From positions 11,671,501 to 11,735,500 of the forward strand of contig OU612070.1 in NCBI GenBank assembly GCA_914767715.1: DNA of 64,000 nt, written 5' to 3'. Under the pieces are notes generated by a model, which was not told the DNA's origin, did no database searches, and worked only from the letters and a program-made list of their open reading frames with translations. The position numbers were made by a program, and so were the translations under genes. Positions 1 through 12,656 of the stretch are shown here, one piece after another. The DNA is from Membranipora membranacea. Its lineage: Eukaryota; Bryozoa; Gymnolaemata; Cheilostomatida; Membraniporidae. Within the stretch, counting starts at the first letter, position 1. Every line of letters begins with the position of its first letter.

Positions 1-3000
1 TAAAAATTCAGTCACTGTCAAAAGATATATGATGCGCTGGAGAATTGCAGCGAATTGAATATTAAGTTACCATGCAGTGCAGTCCAGTTTCAATAATAAG
101 TTATCTCCATAATCACCAACGTTTGGCCATTCAGGCTCCGAAGATAATTGAATCTTCCAATAAATGACAATGTACAAAAATGAGTGTTACAAATGATCGA
201 ATATAGTATATAGCAAGTATACGGTTACCTCATAATTAAAAATGATTTTACCTCAAATCGATGTATTACACTATTAAAAGTGGTAGAAGGAAAACAATTA
301 TAGCCGTTTGGTATACCTGTGCAAATAGTTTGAGCGGTCTCATTGGCTGGTGGACCACATCCAACAACAGTGCAAGCCCTGACACTGCATTGTGCTTGTT
401 TCCCATGTGATAATCTGCAAACACTTCCTGAAGAGACAGCAGATCCTGAAGTTTCATTCTTCCACTGACCATTGTCTGTTGATCCAGATGTCCTACATCG
501 GTACTAAAAACAAGGAGTCAAGCTTTTTTCTGTTCACTCATCTTTTGAAGAGTTGAGTGAGGTTTGCAGAATACATGTTTCGAATTAGCTGTTACAAATT
601 CAGCATAGGAATACTAAAGAATAGAGTTCTATAAAATATGTAGTTATAGAAAAAAATTATTGTTTCTAGAAGGAAAGTTCAATTCCATTGGGCCTAGTAT
701 TAATTGAAACAAGCCGTTACCGTTGGCAAATCAGTTGCATACAGCACGATAAGCTCTATATCACAAGCGATTCCTACTCCTAAAACTCATATAGATAATT
801 CATTAGATCTCCCCCTATCATGTATAGTGAACTAGTATAAGGCAACAATCACTACTAATATATGTAGACTTTGACGAGTCAATATCTTGAAGAAAGCTCG
901 AGCAGTTCCCTTGATAACTTTAGGGTTTATTTCATGGAAGCTTTAAGTTTAAAATCAAGCTTTTATATCTCACAAACCTGATAGTATGTGATAATCCCAT
1001 TTTGTTGCTCGACTTTCGGTTTGTTCCAAGTTAAACTTAGACATCCAGCTTGAGCTTGTTCAAGTTTTAAACTCTGTGGAAAACCATCCGGAGCTGAAAT
1101 GGTAAAGTACCATGATCATAAAATTTCAAACTTTAGCGAGAGCCATTTCCCTAATCGTGGAAGAGTGGGAGGATGAAATAGGCGGAGAGTTGGCTCGAAT
1201 TGGATTATAGACTACTAGGCATGCTTGAGATATCTATGAAACTTCCTAACTTAACCAAAATCATGATAAGAAATTCAATATCCAAGTACATATAGTGAAG
1301 TATGTTTATATTATGTATAAAAAAATATTATTTTCCTACCCCGTTTTTTGTTGGCACTTAGCACTGTTATATTTTTTAAATCGGAGAAATTGCTTAGCTT
1401 GCACAAGCCATCTGTCTATCAACTTTTGCTACAATTTGTCTGATACTGATTGCCTTTTGATCAATCTGAGATTACTATTCTGTTTCCACTTTCATCTTGA
1501 TACCAAACTTACCAGCTTGGAAAGAAGTGAATAACGTTTCAAATTTGGATGTGTTCCCTTCATTATTTGTTGCTGTAACCATAACAGTGGTATTTGTGTA
1601 CGGTTTGAAGTTCTCAATATAAAAACTGCCTGGAGTTTTGAGTTCTTTTGAGTCCAGACAACTATCCTGACAAACTTTGGTTATGTAGTTTGCCATGCTA
1701 TCGCAATTAGGTTCGGTTTCCTGTAAAGAAACAGGAAAGTTCAGCTACGCACATTTTCTCTCTGAAGTATTAGATAATGAGTAAATAATGGAATTTTAAA
1801 ATTTCAAAAAAAGTGTAGAACAGCAAATGGAGGGTGGACCTTGAACCTACTTCAGCTTGAATCCAACAAGGATTGTTCCAAAAAAATAATATTTTAAAAC
1901 ATTGTAACGCAAGTAGAATTATGAGCCAATCAGCTTGGGGCTACATCGATGAACTGATTCATCAATAACTATTGGTGATGAATAGTGCCACGTCACTCAG
2001 AACAGAAGATATCAGGGTAAAAATGGTTTTACAAAGCGCAAGCCGAATCAAGCAGTCTGGATGCAGGGATGGCTAAACTGTGTATTGCATCTCAGTATGT
2101 CATATTTACCTTGATATGAACTGTGAGCTTGATCCTATTCAGGTTGTTATTTAGTGTTTGGGATAGGTTAACTGCCGGCTTATTGGGAACTGAAAGAGGA
2201 ACCATACATTTAATGTAACAGCTAAGACAACAAGGAAAAAATCGAGTTTGTCAAAATTAGTCCTGCATTTTTGGGAGGTTGCACAGTTGTGATCAGTATT
2301 TTCAAGTCGCTTGCACAACTCCCAATGGGAAATTATCGCAATATTAGGTCAGGGAAATTTGGGATTTGAACTCGGACCTTCTGTTCGGCCACAAAATTCG
2401 ATTGCCAAAAGCAAATGAAGGAACGCTATTTCCATGTTTCGATGTTTCCTGAAATTGTTGTCACATCAATGTATGAGAACTGTTGCGAGAGCGTAAAAAT
2501 TTAAATTTAATGATGGGTGGTTCAACAGAACATGATCGTCTCCAAGCATATGTGATTGCCTAGTCGTAGGTCGAACATTTAAAATATCTAATACTCACCA
2601 CCACATAGAGTTCTGATGGTTTTTAGGTCAGACGGCTGTCCACTACCAACTGAAGTTAACGCTCTTATTTTACAAGACACATATTTTCCAATGGAGAGAT
2701 GACACACTCTTTGAGATGTTGGAGAGCTGGTATTCCTCCATGAGCTCAGAGAAGAGTTGCACAAATACTTAAAATTGAAAGACAATATAAACATAAAATT
2801 GGTTTCTCCATCGGTTAGCAGAGTTTAGTACTTTATCTCCTGAGTGAATGACTGACTCGTTTTATTTCATTATTTATTATTATTATTTATTTCATCTATA
2901 TTCCCATATCATTTCAGCAGGGATAATCTGCTCTGGCCTCTTCACATGCTCGATATGAGCCTATTTCATGACCGATGTAATTGTTTAACTGAAGTTTACC

Positions 3001-6000
3001 AACAACTTAAGACTTCGGGGGTCATTTCCATCCATTGATTTTTCAACGTAAACAAGCTCTCACCTGGTAATAAGGTGTCACACCATTTTCTGATCCAATA
3101 TCATCCCAGGTGAAATCAATACATCTTGTGTTCACCACAGAAGCTCTGGGGATTGCAGGTCTCCCAGGCACTACAGAAACAGCAGAAAAAGGTTCTATCT
3201 ACATTAACTAAATAGATTGCATGCAAGCGCGCTCTGCTACCCGGTATATACATATATATAATTATATCTTCTTATTCTTCTTGTGTATAGGTGCAGATGC
3301 CAGTATAATATTTCTTTAACACTGTTGATTACCTGCTAGACATGAATAGCTTTCTGTCATGGGACAGGGTGGGTGAGACACTATTAAAAATTTGATGATC
3401 TTGTTAAGAGTACCTGGCCTCCTGTCATCTCAAGGCACACCAGATAAATCATGAAGCATTATGATCGTTGTATGTTTCATACTTTTAAGAACTTACATAG
3501 ATCCTCTGTTGTGATTCTCACTGATTCTGCTGTCACTTTATTGCCTTCGTTGGTAACTCGGACTGTGAAATTGTATGCATTGTGAGCTTTGAGGTTATTA
3601 AATATGTTATCTGATCTTTGCAGGTTAGCTCCATCTATCATGTATTCAATAGTGCTTCCTGGCGAACAGTTATCCTTCAGGTTCTACAAAAAAAGTTATT
3701 AATAATCTTAAGGAAGGTTATGGTCATTGCACACTGAAACCTGTTCTCTTATTGCTGTCAGGAAAACCACAGGTAGCTATTTTCCATCCATGCCATAAAC
3801 ACGGTGGTCGAGTTCTAAAGGATTTTGGTGGGAGTGCCCATAATCCAATGGACGTTAGACTTGCAACAACACACCTGAGAGTGATTTTCAGAATTAAACT
3901 AGTGTCATATGTGTTGCAAAAACAGAGTGTATAAATTATTGGGTGGTACCCCCCTCCCCCGCGCACCAAAGACTATGAACACTGTATAAACTAAAATATA
4001 TATTAGTACATAACGTAATATTATCAGTATGAGTGAGCAGAGTTTATTTCCACTTTTATTGGGACAAGATTTTACCTCTAGCCTCCATACTATAAATGAA
4101 CAAGAATAAATATGGTTTTCACCAGCATGATAAAATGTCCGCTTTTGTTCACAGCACAGCAGCTTAGAAATCTTAGCTGTTGGATATTAATGAGAGCTCC
4201 TCATTGAGTTTAAGTCTACATCATACAAACCCTTATGTTGATTGTGGCCCTCCAATACTGCACATCTGGGTCTGTATGATTAACCCTTTCTGATAATATA
4301 TCTCCTTGATTTAATTCAAATGTAGGATCTGTAAATAAGAAATCATTAATTAAAACAATTACTGGGAGCATAATGCTCAGGATTTCAGCTGCAATCATTA
4401 AACATAGTGGTAAATAATTGAATGCTTCTTTATTGTGGCTATGGTCTACAATGAGTCAACTTTTTATTCCAGCAATGGGAACTCAATTGGGCCATTCTTT
4501 TAACATCGTGGGTGTAGAGCCTTTACCTTGACAGGCTTTAGTTTGAGCAGTAATGACTTTTGATAGTCCAGGTAGATCAATTCCTCCAATGAAACAAGTG
4601 ATGTTGAATATGTACTCAGTTCCTGGGGAAAGATTGCTGACGGTGAAAATATTAGACGTCCCGAGAACTTTCCCTGCTTTGTACTCATAAACAGTGGGAC
4701 TATAGAGCTTGTATCTGCAATAAAGAGTAAGATGATACAATATAATGTCTTTTCATCTTGAAAAACTCGATTGGGGAAGAAACAAAGCTTGCACATTCTC
4801 GAATGGATTTAGTGAGAGCTCTCCAACTTCACCTCAACTTGCAGTAAAAAATCCTGATAAAATATTTTGGGGAGATCAGAAATTCAAATGCATTCCCTAT
4901 AGGTATACACTTGCGCATAAAGCTTATACGATAATTCAGATTAACAGCATTCTTATTAATCCATTATTGGCAGTTTTAAATTGATTGATTTATTGATTTA
5001 TTTTCTATGCTTCTAACATTTGTAACAGGTGATAAGAATCATATAAAGCATGCATTACAAGCTAATAAAAATACTTTCATATACAGAGATTGGTAGAAAC
5101 AAATTGCGACAAAAATAACATTTAATTTATTTATTTTAGGAAATCTCTGTTATGACAAAAAACATATTGTAGGATAGTATGATAGGATAGTGAAGCATTC
5201 TCTATAGTCTATGATGACTATAGTATATTTTACCGATAACATAAATTTACACATAAACTGCATGTCTGCAGCAACTGATTATATCTTCATGTAATCGCAT
5301 TACATTGACAGCATGATTAAGCAATGGGCTGTATAACTGATCAGAATGTTGATTAAAGGAATAACAACTTACTCGCACTGCCCATCAGGATATGCATTGT
5401 ATACATATGGTATCTGTTCGAATTGGTCAACATATATCTCTACTTCCTCGTAATCAGCACTTAGTATCGAGCTGGCTATGTCTTCTTGTAGTTCTAGAAA
5501 AGGTTATTAAATAGAAAGAACAGATCACTGGAAAATACTTTTTATATTTTAGAACTTATTTTATAATAATCATTCTTTGCTGCCGTTGTTTTGGCAATAA
5601 TGGCTGAGCATGCTCGAAAAAATTGCATGAGTACTATTTTAGAATATGAAGCTTTGCTATCTGTGGGAAAAAAACCAAGGGGACAATCCTCATAGCATCC
5701 AATTTGAGTTGTTCAATTGAGAGTTGATCTGAGTGTTGCAGCACTTCCAACCGCTCGTGAAAAGAAGCGCCTGTTATGTTTAAGTCAGATCAGACATTGA
5801 TAAACATATATTCACGTTAATTTTACTCACCTGTTGCATATATTTTCACTCCCGTCAATTTGACAAGGCTACCCTCTTTGAATTCTATTCTAAACTTTTT
5901 CATGACTGGTGTTATATTTGTCTCACACACAACTGTATTTAACAATTTTGATATTTCCGCCACGATATCGGGTGCTTTTAAATCGGCTCCATTCCACACT

Positions 6001-9000
6001 TGACATGTTTCCAGCTGATTCTGGTCGTTAGGTGAGTACATGTATTTTAGGCCTCCCAGATTTGATGGGTCTTCTAAAGTATAAATGAAAAAGTCTCCAC
6101 TTATATTTGCAATAAAAACATTTTGGATATTGGCAAGCTTTATCTGTGATTAATATTATCTACATCAGTATAGCAAAATCGAATTGAAACTGTGGTCTAC
6201 AGGCCAGCAGCACCACTTTAGTGAAATCTCAGGTAGGATTTACTGAAACCCTCCGGACTGGATTCAAACGTCAAACTTACCTGTTGTGACACTGGCAAAT
6301 CCAAACACTATAGGACTCTTGAATGTGATTTCCCAGAATTTCTTATCATCACTTAGATGGCAGGGTGCTGCGGAGCTTAACTTTGTCAATGATTCGTTTG
6401 ATTCACATTTCATGGATAAATATTTCTCAGACAGATCATCATACCTGACAAGTCTCCCTTTTTGGTAGGGAGCCTCCCAGTTTTTAGGGGTATTTTCCAC
6501 CTCCTCCCTATCTCCCTTTTACCTCCCTTTTTTCAGCTTCCTTCACCCAGTAAACTTTTTAAGCTTCTAGTTGCAAAAAAAACTATGTTTTCCTACCCCC
6601 ACAGCACATATACCTTAATATAATTGCCTATTAACATACTATCTCTCCTCGTTCGGATAAAGTGCAACAATATTATTTGTAAAACCAGGTAAAATTACGC
6701 ATTTCATAATATGAACGCTCTAGTTTTGGCTTAAAATAAATGACAACAAGGGCCAAATTACACCTTCACTGCGGGGCGCGCAGAGTGGTACTCCGGGTCT
6801 GGAGTTCGTCCGCGGAGACCTCCTGATTTCTCGGTCTACCAACTTGTCATGTATGCAGATCATCTCCTAAATAAAATAATTCAATTCGTTTTGTTTCATC
6901 GCGGAATTGAGAAAACTTTGAAGGCAAAAAGTTCTGATTGGGCTTAGAGTGCAAAGTCTGTAATTTGGATGCATTAAAGTTGAATGAGAGATAGTTTTAT
7001 AACAGCTTCGCATTCTTTGATACCATGATACTAAGCTTATGAATGATGAACAGACCAACAAAAGTTTTGGGTGTGGGAGCAGTTCATATATGAAGCATAA
7101 TATATTGCATTGTTATCAGAAGTCTTGTTTCTAGCATTAATTGCTGTCAATTGAAAAATAAACAAACCTGCAATATGGATTTAAAAGAAATATAAGCTTC
7201 ATACAAATATCATTGTTTTCATAATAATTTTTTCGACCAGAACTACTGTATCCAATGTTTTTATTTCATGTTAAAATAGGCCTACTGGAGTTAATGATCA
7301 AAACAGCTATTCAAATATTACTTATTGGCAAGGGAGGAGAGTAATCCGATTGCTGCATTATACTGACTATGTGAATGGAATCCATGCTCCATAGATAATC
7401 ACCATGTTAGCACAGAAACTGGCAGATAAAGTGTACTCACGAGGTCTTTGATAAATTTGAACTTCCTTCAGATTAATCGGAACATTTTTTTGCTCATTTC
7501 TGATGCCAACATATCTTGCCTTCTTGGGTTCATTTAGCTGAACAATTCCTACAAAACCGAATCCGTCAACAAAGCTTGCCATCTCCTCCCAAAGGCTGCT
7601 GTCAGTAAAATCAGTATGAGTTCCATCATCAGGTGAAATGCGCTTATCATCTATTCCTAGGTATATCTTAACACTCCTTGATCGGTCATCTACAGATAGA
7701 AAAGTGACAAGTTCACACATTAGAATGCTGTGTCAGTAAAATCATGATATATGCCTAATACCCTTCGATATGATTGCCAAACAATAAAAAAGTGACAAAT
7801 TCACACATCCAAGTAGAACAAAGACCAAAAGGCTCCATTGGAATAATATGTAAACAATGCTTTTTGAACCTATCAAGGAAAACACTGATTATGAAAAAAC
7901 TGACTCTTTATCATATTAAATTGCAAAGCTTGCTGCGCAATAAAACTTGGCAGCTGGTGATGATGCATGATGTTTTATTTGAATATGTAAATTCATATCA
8001 AGATTTTAACTTTCATTACCCCTGCAGCAAGGGTCTATGTCTTATCCTTAAACTTCTAATACCTCATGGTTAGCACCAATATGATAAAGTTATTAGACAG
8101 GTAAATCTTTGAGATTGACACTGAAGTTTGGGAGTCTACAGGCAAAACATTCTCTCATTTAAGATTCCAAATAAAGACAACGAGCCGGATTACTCTCCCT
8201 CATAATAGGCCAGTCCATAATTGGGAGAGCTGCCATGTGTTGTTAGTGATCAGTTAAAACTGCAAATCTTTCCATTAGCCAATTTCACACTTGAGTGTTA
8301 CCTACACTGAGTCAATCTCCCATGTACATAAATATCTTTGATTGTGTACACATCTTCTAGGTCAACCATCCACCACTGCTTTTCTGATGCTGGACCATTG
8401 GTGTGAGCATAGGCTCTGTCATCTTTGTCATAAAGAATTCCGTCTACAGCTTTAGATGCTGGCCATATGTATGTCTCTCCATTGTCATCTTTGTCGTATG
8501 TGCTGATCTGGTAAGCAGGCTTTCCAAATGCGATGTTTCGATTTGTAGAATCTAATGATATAAGAAAGTTATAAAAGAAGAAACTATTTATGGTTTCAAA
8601 TCAACAACTAACAGTAAAATGCTGTATACTGTTACTCATGAAGTTTAAAGGCATTGATTAAGGTTGATTAAAATCAGATGTCATATCACACGCCACATCC
8701 CGAAGCATGGGTGGCGAAATACCAGTTGCCTTAGGGGCTAGACTGCAATATCTGCGCCATTTTGCTCTCATATTTCAGGCAGGTCGGAGCACACCTGGGG
8801 GTCCAACCAAACCCCAGTGGTCAATAAACTGCAGTGGGATTTGAACCCACGACCTCAAACCTTTGCATGCTGAAGGGACGGCGCTCTAACCAACTGAGCT
8901 ACCTCCTATCCCTATGTATGCATACGATGTAAATTACATGATCATAGCAAAAAACATTATATCAGAATTAAAATGAATAAATGCCCACGTCAAGACAAAA

Positions 9001-12000
9001 AATTCAAAATCATTGGAGGACTTACCCCGCTGGTAGACCTGGACTTCGACCAGGCTTATAATTCCATCTCTCACTACAGCAACATACTGAGCCAGTTGTC
9101 TGGGTTCCACAAACAAAGTTTGCTCAACTTTGTTTTCTAGTTTCTTCACTTTGAACCAATCATCACTAGCAAAGTCAATCGTATTGCCCTCAGCGGTATC
9201 AGGCTTTACGTTTGAGATGTAAACAGTATTTTCAGAATAACGATCACCTGAAATATAGAACAAACTATGAAATAAAAAAATTAAATGTGTCATTATTTAT
9301 CAGCAATAAGTGTCTTAAATACTTTTATTCAGGAGTATAATGCATTTTGTTTTACCTCTATTGACAAAGCGTACATTTATTTCAGATATGGTGTAAGATG
9401 TCTGTAGGTCTACAATCCACCATTGTCCGGACTCTTCACTTTTAGTACTGGTATGTTCTGTGAAGCTGCCATCTACAGCCCTTCCTGCCTTTTCAAGTTT
9501 ACAGGTAGTTATCTGGTAGGCAGATTTATTCTGAGCCAAGTTCAGCCTCATATCTGTTCGAAAGAATGTTCAATTATTTCAAGGTACACATGATTAAAAA
9601 TTCATGTGAAGCTACATCTACAACAACAAATTGATTTTCCTTATCAACATGCTTGAGCATACATACATTATTTTGTGTACAATCAACAGCGCCCGGTCAT
9701 GGGGGTGGAACCTTGGTTAACAGACTTTCCTTTTCTCTGAAAATTTTTTTCCAGGTTAAAGGGAACGAGTCTTTAGCTCATGTAGAAAGAGAAAACAAAC
9801 CATGCGCACCCTAGAGGGCATACATTCACACCCTGCTCCCACCCTCCCTGCCTCTCCTTTTTCCTGATAATCTTTCTTGGTAAATTATGACAATTGGGAG
9901 TAGGAGAAAACTAATATTGTATGCTTATATAGATAACAGGTGCCTTATCAGGGCGCGTGGGATTTGAATACCATTGTCGCAAGGAGTAAATCAGCTGGTT
10001 GCAAAATGACTTAGAGAGTTGGGAGACAGCAATGCACACAATTTTTTTTCAGGTTAAAGGGAATGAGTCTACAGCTCATGTAGAAAGAGAAAACAAACCA
10101 TGCGCACCCTAGAGGGCATACATTCACACCCTGCTCCCACCCTCCCTGCCCGCCCTTTCCCTGCACTTTGTATAATTCAATCATTGTCTTTGTTTATTAG
10201 GCTTAGTTAGGATGTATAGATAGTTCTGGGTTATGTGTTTGGTATGTAGCGCTTTGCTTTGTATATAACCTTTAGGTAGTGAATAATAGCTAGGGTTTAG
10301 TTTAGCTAGTCTAGGGGTGTCATAATTTAAGCTACATCTTGACTAGCTGAGGTGGGCGTCTTAAACCACTGCTGACTCGGCTGGGCTTTGCCCAGCAGAG
10401 CCACCAGTCAAAAATTTAAATAGAGAGTTGTGGCATCAAAAAATCTAACCATGCTTTGCACAGAGTTATATGAGCTCTCAAAAAGTAGGGAGGATCTTCT
10501 TCCCCAGCCATCCGCCATTAGTGATGACAAAAAAAATTGACACTGACACTTCAAAATCTAGCTGAGATCCAACACTAATAAAAGTGAACTAAATTATATG
10601 AGACTATTATTAGCTATGAATTCATATTGACTTATGATAATAGTTTAGATTTGAGAGGTTTTAGAAGGAAGATGTACCGCAGTTTATACATCCTTAGTCT
10701 AACCCGCTTATAAATCACCTGGCTGCTGCTGAAACACCTCTACTTCTGCCAGATTGATAAAGTCATAACGAGTCACAGCAACAAATCTGCCTTTCTCTCT
10801 AGGGATGATCCGAATCGTCTGGATTAATTTTTTTTCAAGGCTAGCAACCTCCGTCCATTTAGGAGTGGTGAAGTCAATTTGATTGTCATCGTTCAATTGG
10901 TGTTTGATAGCATTGTCAGATCCTATGTAAACTGTAACATCTGCTTGATTCGCTGAAATCAAATTTACAGTCAAGATTAAAATTGGGAAGGGGAGGGGGC
11001 TTATATTGTTGTGTCAGAGGCACAGCGGAGGGTAAGTGGTATAAGGCTATACTCTCCTGCAAAAATGTGATGACCACCCAAATATCTCAGAAGAACTTTA
11101 ATAAAACACATCCCTGTAAATTAGTTGTAACAGCTTAAGATGTGTATAGTTTGTTAGAGGTGGTGGTTTTTGGTATTCTGGTTTGGTCAAAATTCTGAGC
11201 TCTGTGGATAGCAGGGAGCAATTTCTGTCAGACCGAAATTGGAAGTCAACCCTTGGTAATTTTGCATGATTGCTAAAGGTGTGACCAAATGTTCAATAAA
11301 AGCTCTAAAGAGGTGTGTGGGGAAAAACCATTTTTTGTCAGTATTTCATTGTCATACCTGCCATTCTTCATCATGGAGGTCATATGCAAATTGTAGGCTT
11401 CAAGTCTGAAAAAGACTGTTTCCAAGCCAAATGCTTTTTTCTTCAAGATGTTTTAACTTACCTTGTCCTTTTCTTGCATAAATGATTATTTTGGACATAA
11501 TAAATTCTTTTGAGAGATCCACAATCCACCATTGGGGACCAGGCCCCTCATTTTTTGTATGGGTGTACAAGTAGTCTTCACCCGAGTCTTCATTGGTGTG
11601 GCTGTACAAAATCCCATCTACAGCATTGGAGGCACTCCAGTTTTTAGGGGTCTCTCCAGTGTAAGTTGTCCTTTGATAGGCCGGCTTGTTTAATGCGATG
11701 TTGATCTCGTGACCTGCAATAATAAGATGATAATCTTTCTTGGTAAATTATGACAATTGGGAGTAGGAGAAAACTAATATTGTATGCTTATATAGATAAC
11801 AGGAGCCTTATCAGGGCGCGTGGGATTTGAATACCATTGTCGCAAGGAGTAAATCAGCTGGTTGCAAAATGACTTAGAGAGTTGGGAGACAGCAATGCAC
11901 ACAATGTTATTGTGTTCATTCTGTAAAGGAAATATGAACAAATAGAAGTTTACAACGACAATGAAGAAGGTTGCATTCTTAAGACATGTCCCTGTCCTGA

Positions 12001-12656
12001 ATATCTCACTAGTCAACAGTATACGCACTCTTTTAGGCGTCAAAGTTCATATTAAGAAATATTTCACATGCTTTCCTGTTTGCAGCGCCCAATATCGTTA
12101 CTGCGGGTGAACGGACTTCTTAGATAGCTTCCCAACAAGCAAACAAACAGTTAGGGTCGTTGATGTAAGATTAATACTATAAGTAGTGGCCTGACAAGAA
12201 TACAAGTTTGTAATCGTATGCCCGGCCTATTTTGAGAAAGCTAAGAATTCATAAATGTTTTATATTAGTAAGAGGGTAGGTACTGTGCCGCGATTGTATT
12301 GAAAGCAATCACATATCAGTGAATTGTCCTTTTAGAATAAATGTTACTGACTGGATGTCCACAAGGTGACCCATTGGGACAACTTGAACGGTGCTGAAGG
12401 AACTACACACCTGGACAATTGTTTTCTCACGCTAATGAGAGATTTGTATCCAGATGTTTTTGGCACTTTTAGTGGCACAGATCCAGCATCCGTGACAGTC
12501 GCAGTTTGCGAAGTGCAACATAATCTGATGACAATAGAAGAAATGCAAACCACCCGCATTTGAAAAAAAAAGATTTAATGGTGTGTTTGTATACTCACCT
12601 AATATAGAGCTACTGTAGATGAAAAAAACAGCTACTAAAATCCCAACACCACCCAT
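1..12656 (-). CDS. Receptor A: FTP lectin-FN3 protein, 5' complete, runs off left edge
   Basis: Multi-exon gene. Exons deduced from splice sites, reading phase and comparison with B and C: 12599-12656, 11462-11713, 10719-10952, 9356-9553, 9026-9247, 8306-8551, 7441-7689, 6281-6866 (interrupted), 5831-6073, 5373-5493, 4527-4714, 4231-4328, 3497-3683, 3064-3170, 2599-2767, 2110-2189, 1513-1720, 978-1093, 317-503; the rest is off the window. Exon 1 gives a hydrophobic signal peptide beginning MGGVGILVAVFF. Exons 2-9 form four two-exon FTP/galactose-binding-like modules (WWIVDL-type cores, then AEVEVF/VEVQVY ends). Exons 10-19 form five split FN3 modules. All lectin exons are phase 1-1. Exon 8 is interrupted by a MITE that introduces a stop soon after the old acceptor; skipping it (162 nt) would keep frame. 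The exon 3 donor reads GTGATT where B and C have GTGAGT. It probably ends in a membrane anchor like B and C, but that part is not visible. Confident about family and exons, unsure that it is functional. Confidence 0.8.
4981..5190 (-). mobile_element. Probable LINE 3' end remnant in intron 10 of gene A
   Basis: The block opens with tandem attgattgattta-type sequence, the reverse complement of the TCAA/AATCA-type tails that end LINE pieces at about 34979 and 59020 in this window. The corresponding intron of B (about 23520-23600) is continuous without it. No coding part is present. The right boundary is approximate and the class is inferred from the tail only. Confidence 0.4.
6440..6855. mobile_element. 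416-bp MITE inserted in exon 8 of gene A
   Basis: The ends are inverted repeats matching at 13 of 14 bases (CATACCTGACAAGT at the left; the right end reads CATACATGACAAGT on the other strand). An 8-bp target duplication, cagatcat, flanks it at 6432-6439 and 6856-6863. The same exon in B (around 25262) and C (around 44586) has the uninterrupted site, so presence and empty site are both seen. There is no long ORF inside, so it is non-autonomous. An 8-bp duplication fits hAT-like or P-like transposons; the superfamily is inferred. Removing the element and one duplication gives an exon of exactly 162 nt, as in B and C. Confidence 0.88.
8690..8916 (-). mobile_element. tRNA-derived SINE in intron 5 of gene A
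   Basis: Read on the minus strand from about 8916, the sequence opens with a tRNA-like head: a pol III A box TAGCTCAGTTGG (8890-8901) and a perfect B box GGTTCAAATCC (8837-8847) inside a GTGGG/CCCAC T-arm. The middle does not fold as a clean anticodon arm, and about 150 bases of unrelated body follow, so a SINE is more likely than a functional tRNA gene. The matching intron of B and C (26858-27186 in B) lacks it. Ends are approximate; I did not find clear target duplications. Confidence 0.65.
9866..10042. repeat. 177-bp copy of an intron 1 segment placed in intron 3 of gene A
   Basis: This stretch matches 11729-11905 in intron 1 of the same gene over 177 bases with one difference that I could find (t against a in the acaggtgcc stretch). 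It sits between two direct copies of a roughly 115-base sequence (about 9744-9865 and 10043-10165), which is present once in the equivalent intron of B (about 27930-28026). It is therefore a secondary insertion with unusually long flanking duplications, probably from recombination or repair rather than a transposon. Confidence 0.8.

Noticed and set aside
2340-2410. Another tRNA or SINE, from a gggatttgaactcgg B-box-like match in intron 15 of A
   Set aside because: Only the B box is convincing; no A box or clear element ends were found.
8820-8916. Functional tRNA gene on the minus strand
   Set aside because: The A and B boxes and the T-arm are good, but the anticodon arm does not fold properly and a SINE-like body follows; it is absent from the paralogous introns.
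12366-12563. Small plus-strand open frame conserved in three units (also 30913 and 50577)
   Set aside because: It lies in intron 1 of the receptors; the conservation follows from the unit duplication, and its frame is broken by indels in the third unit.
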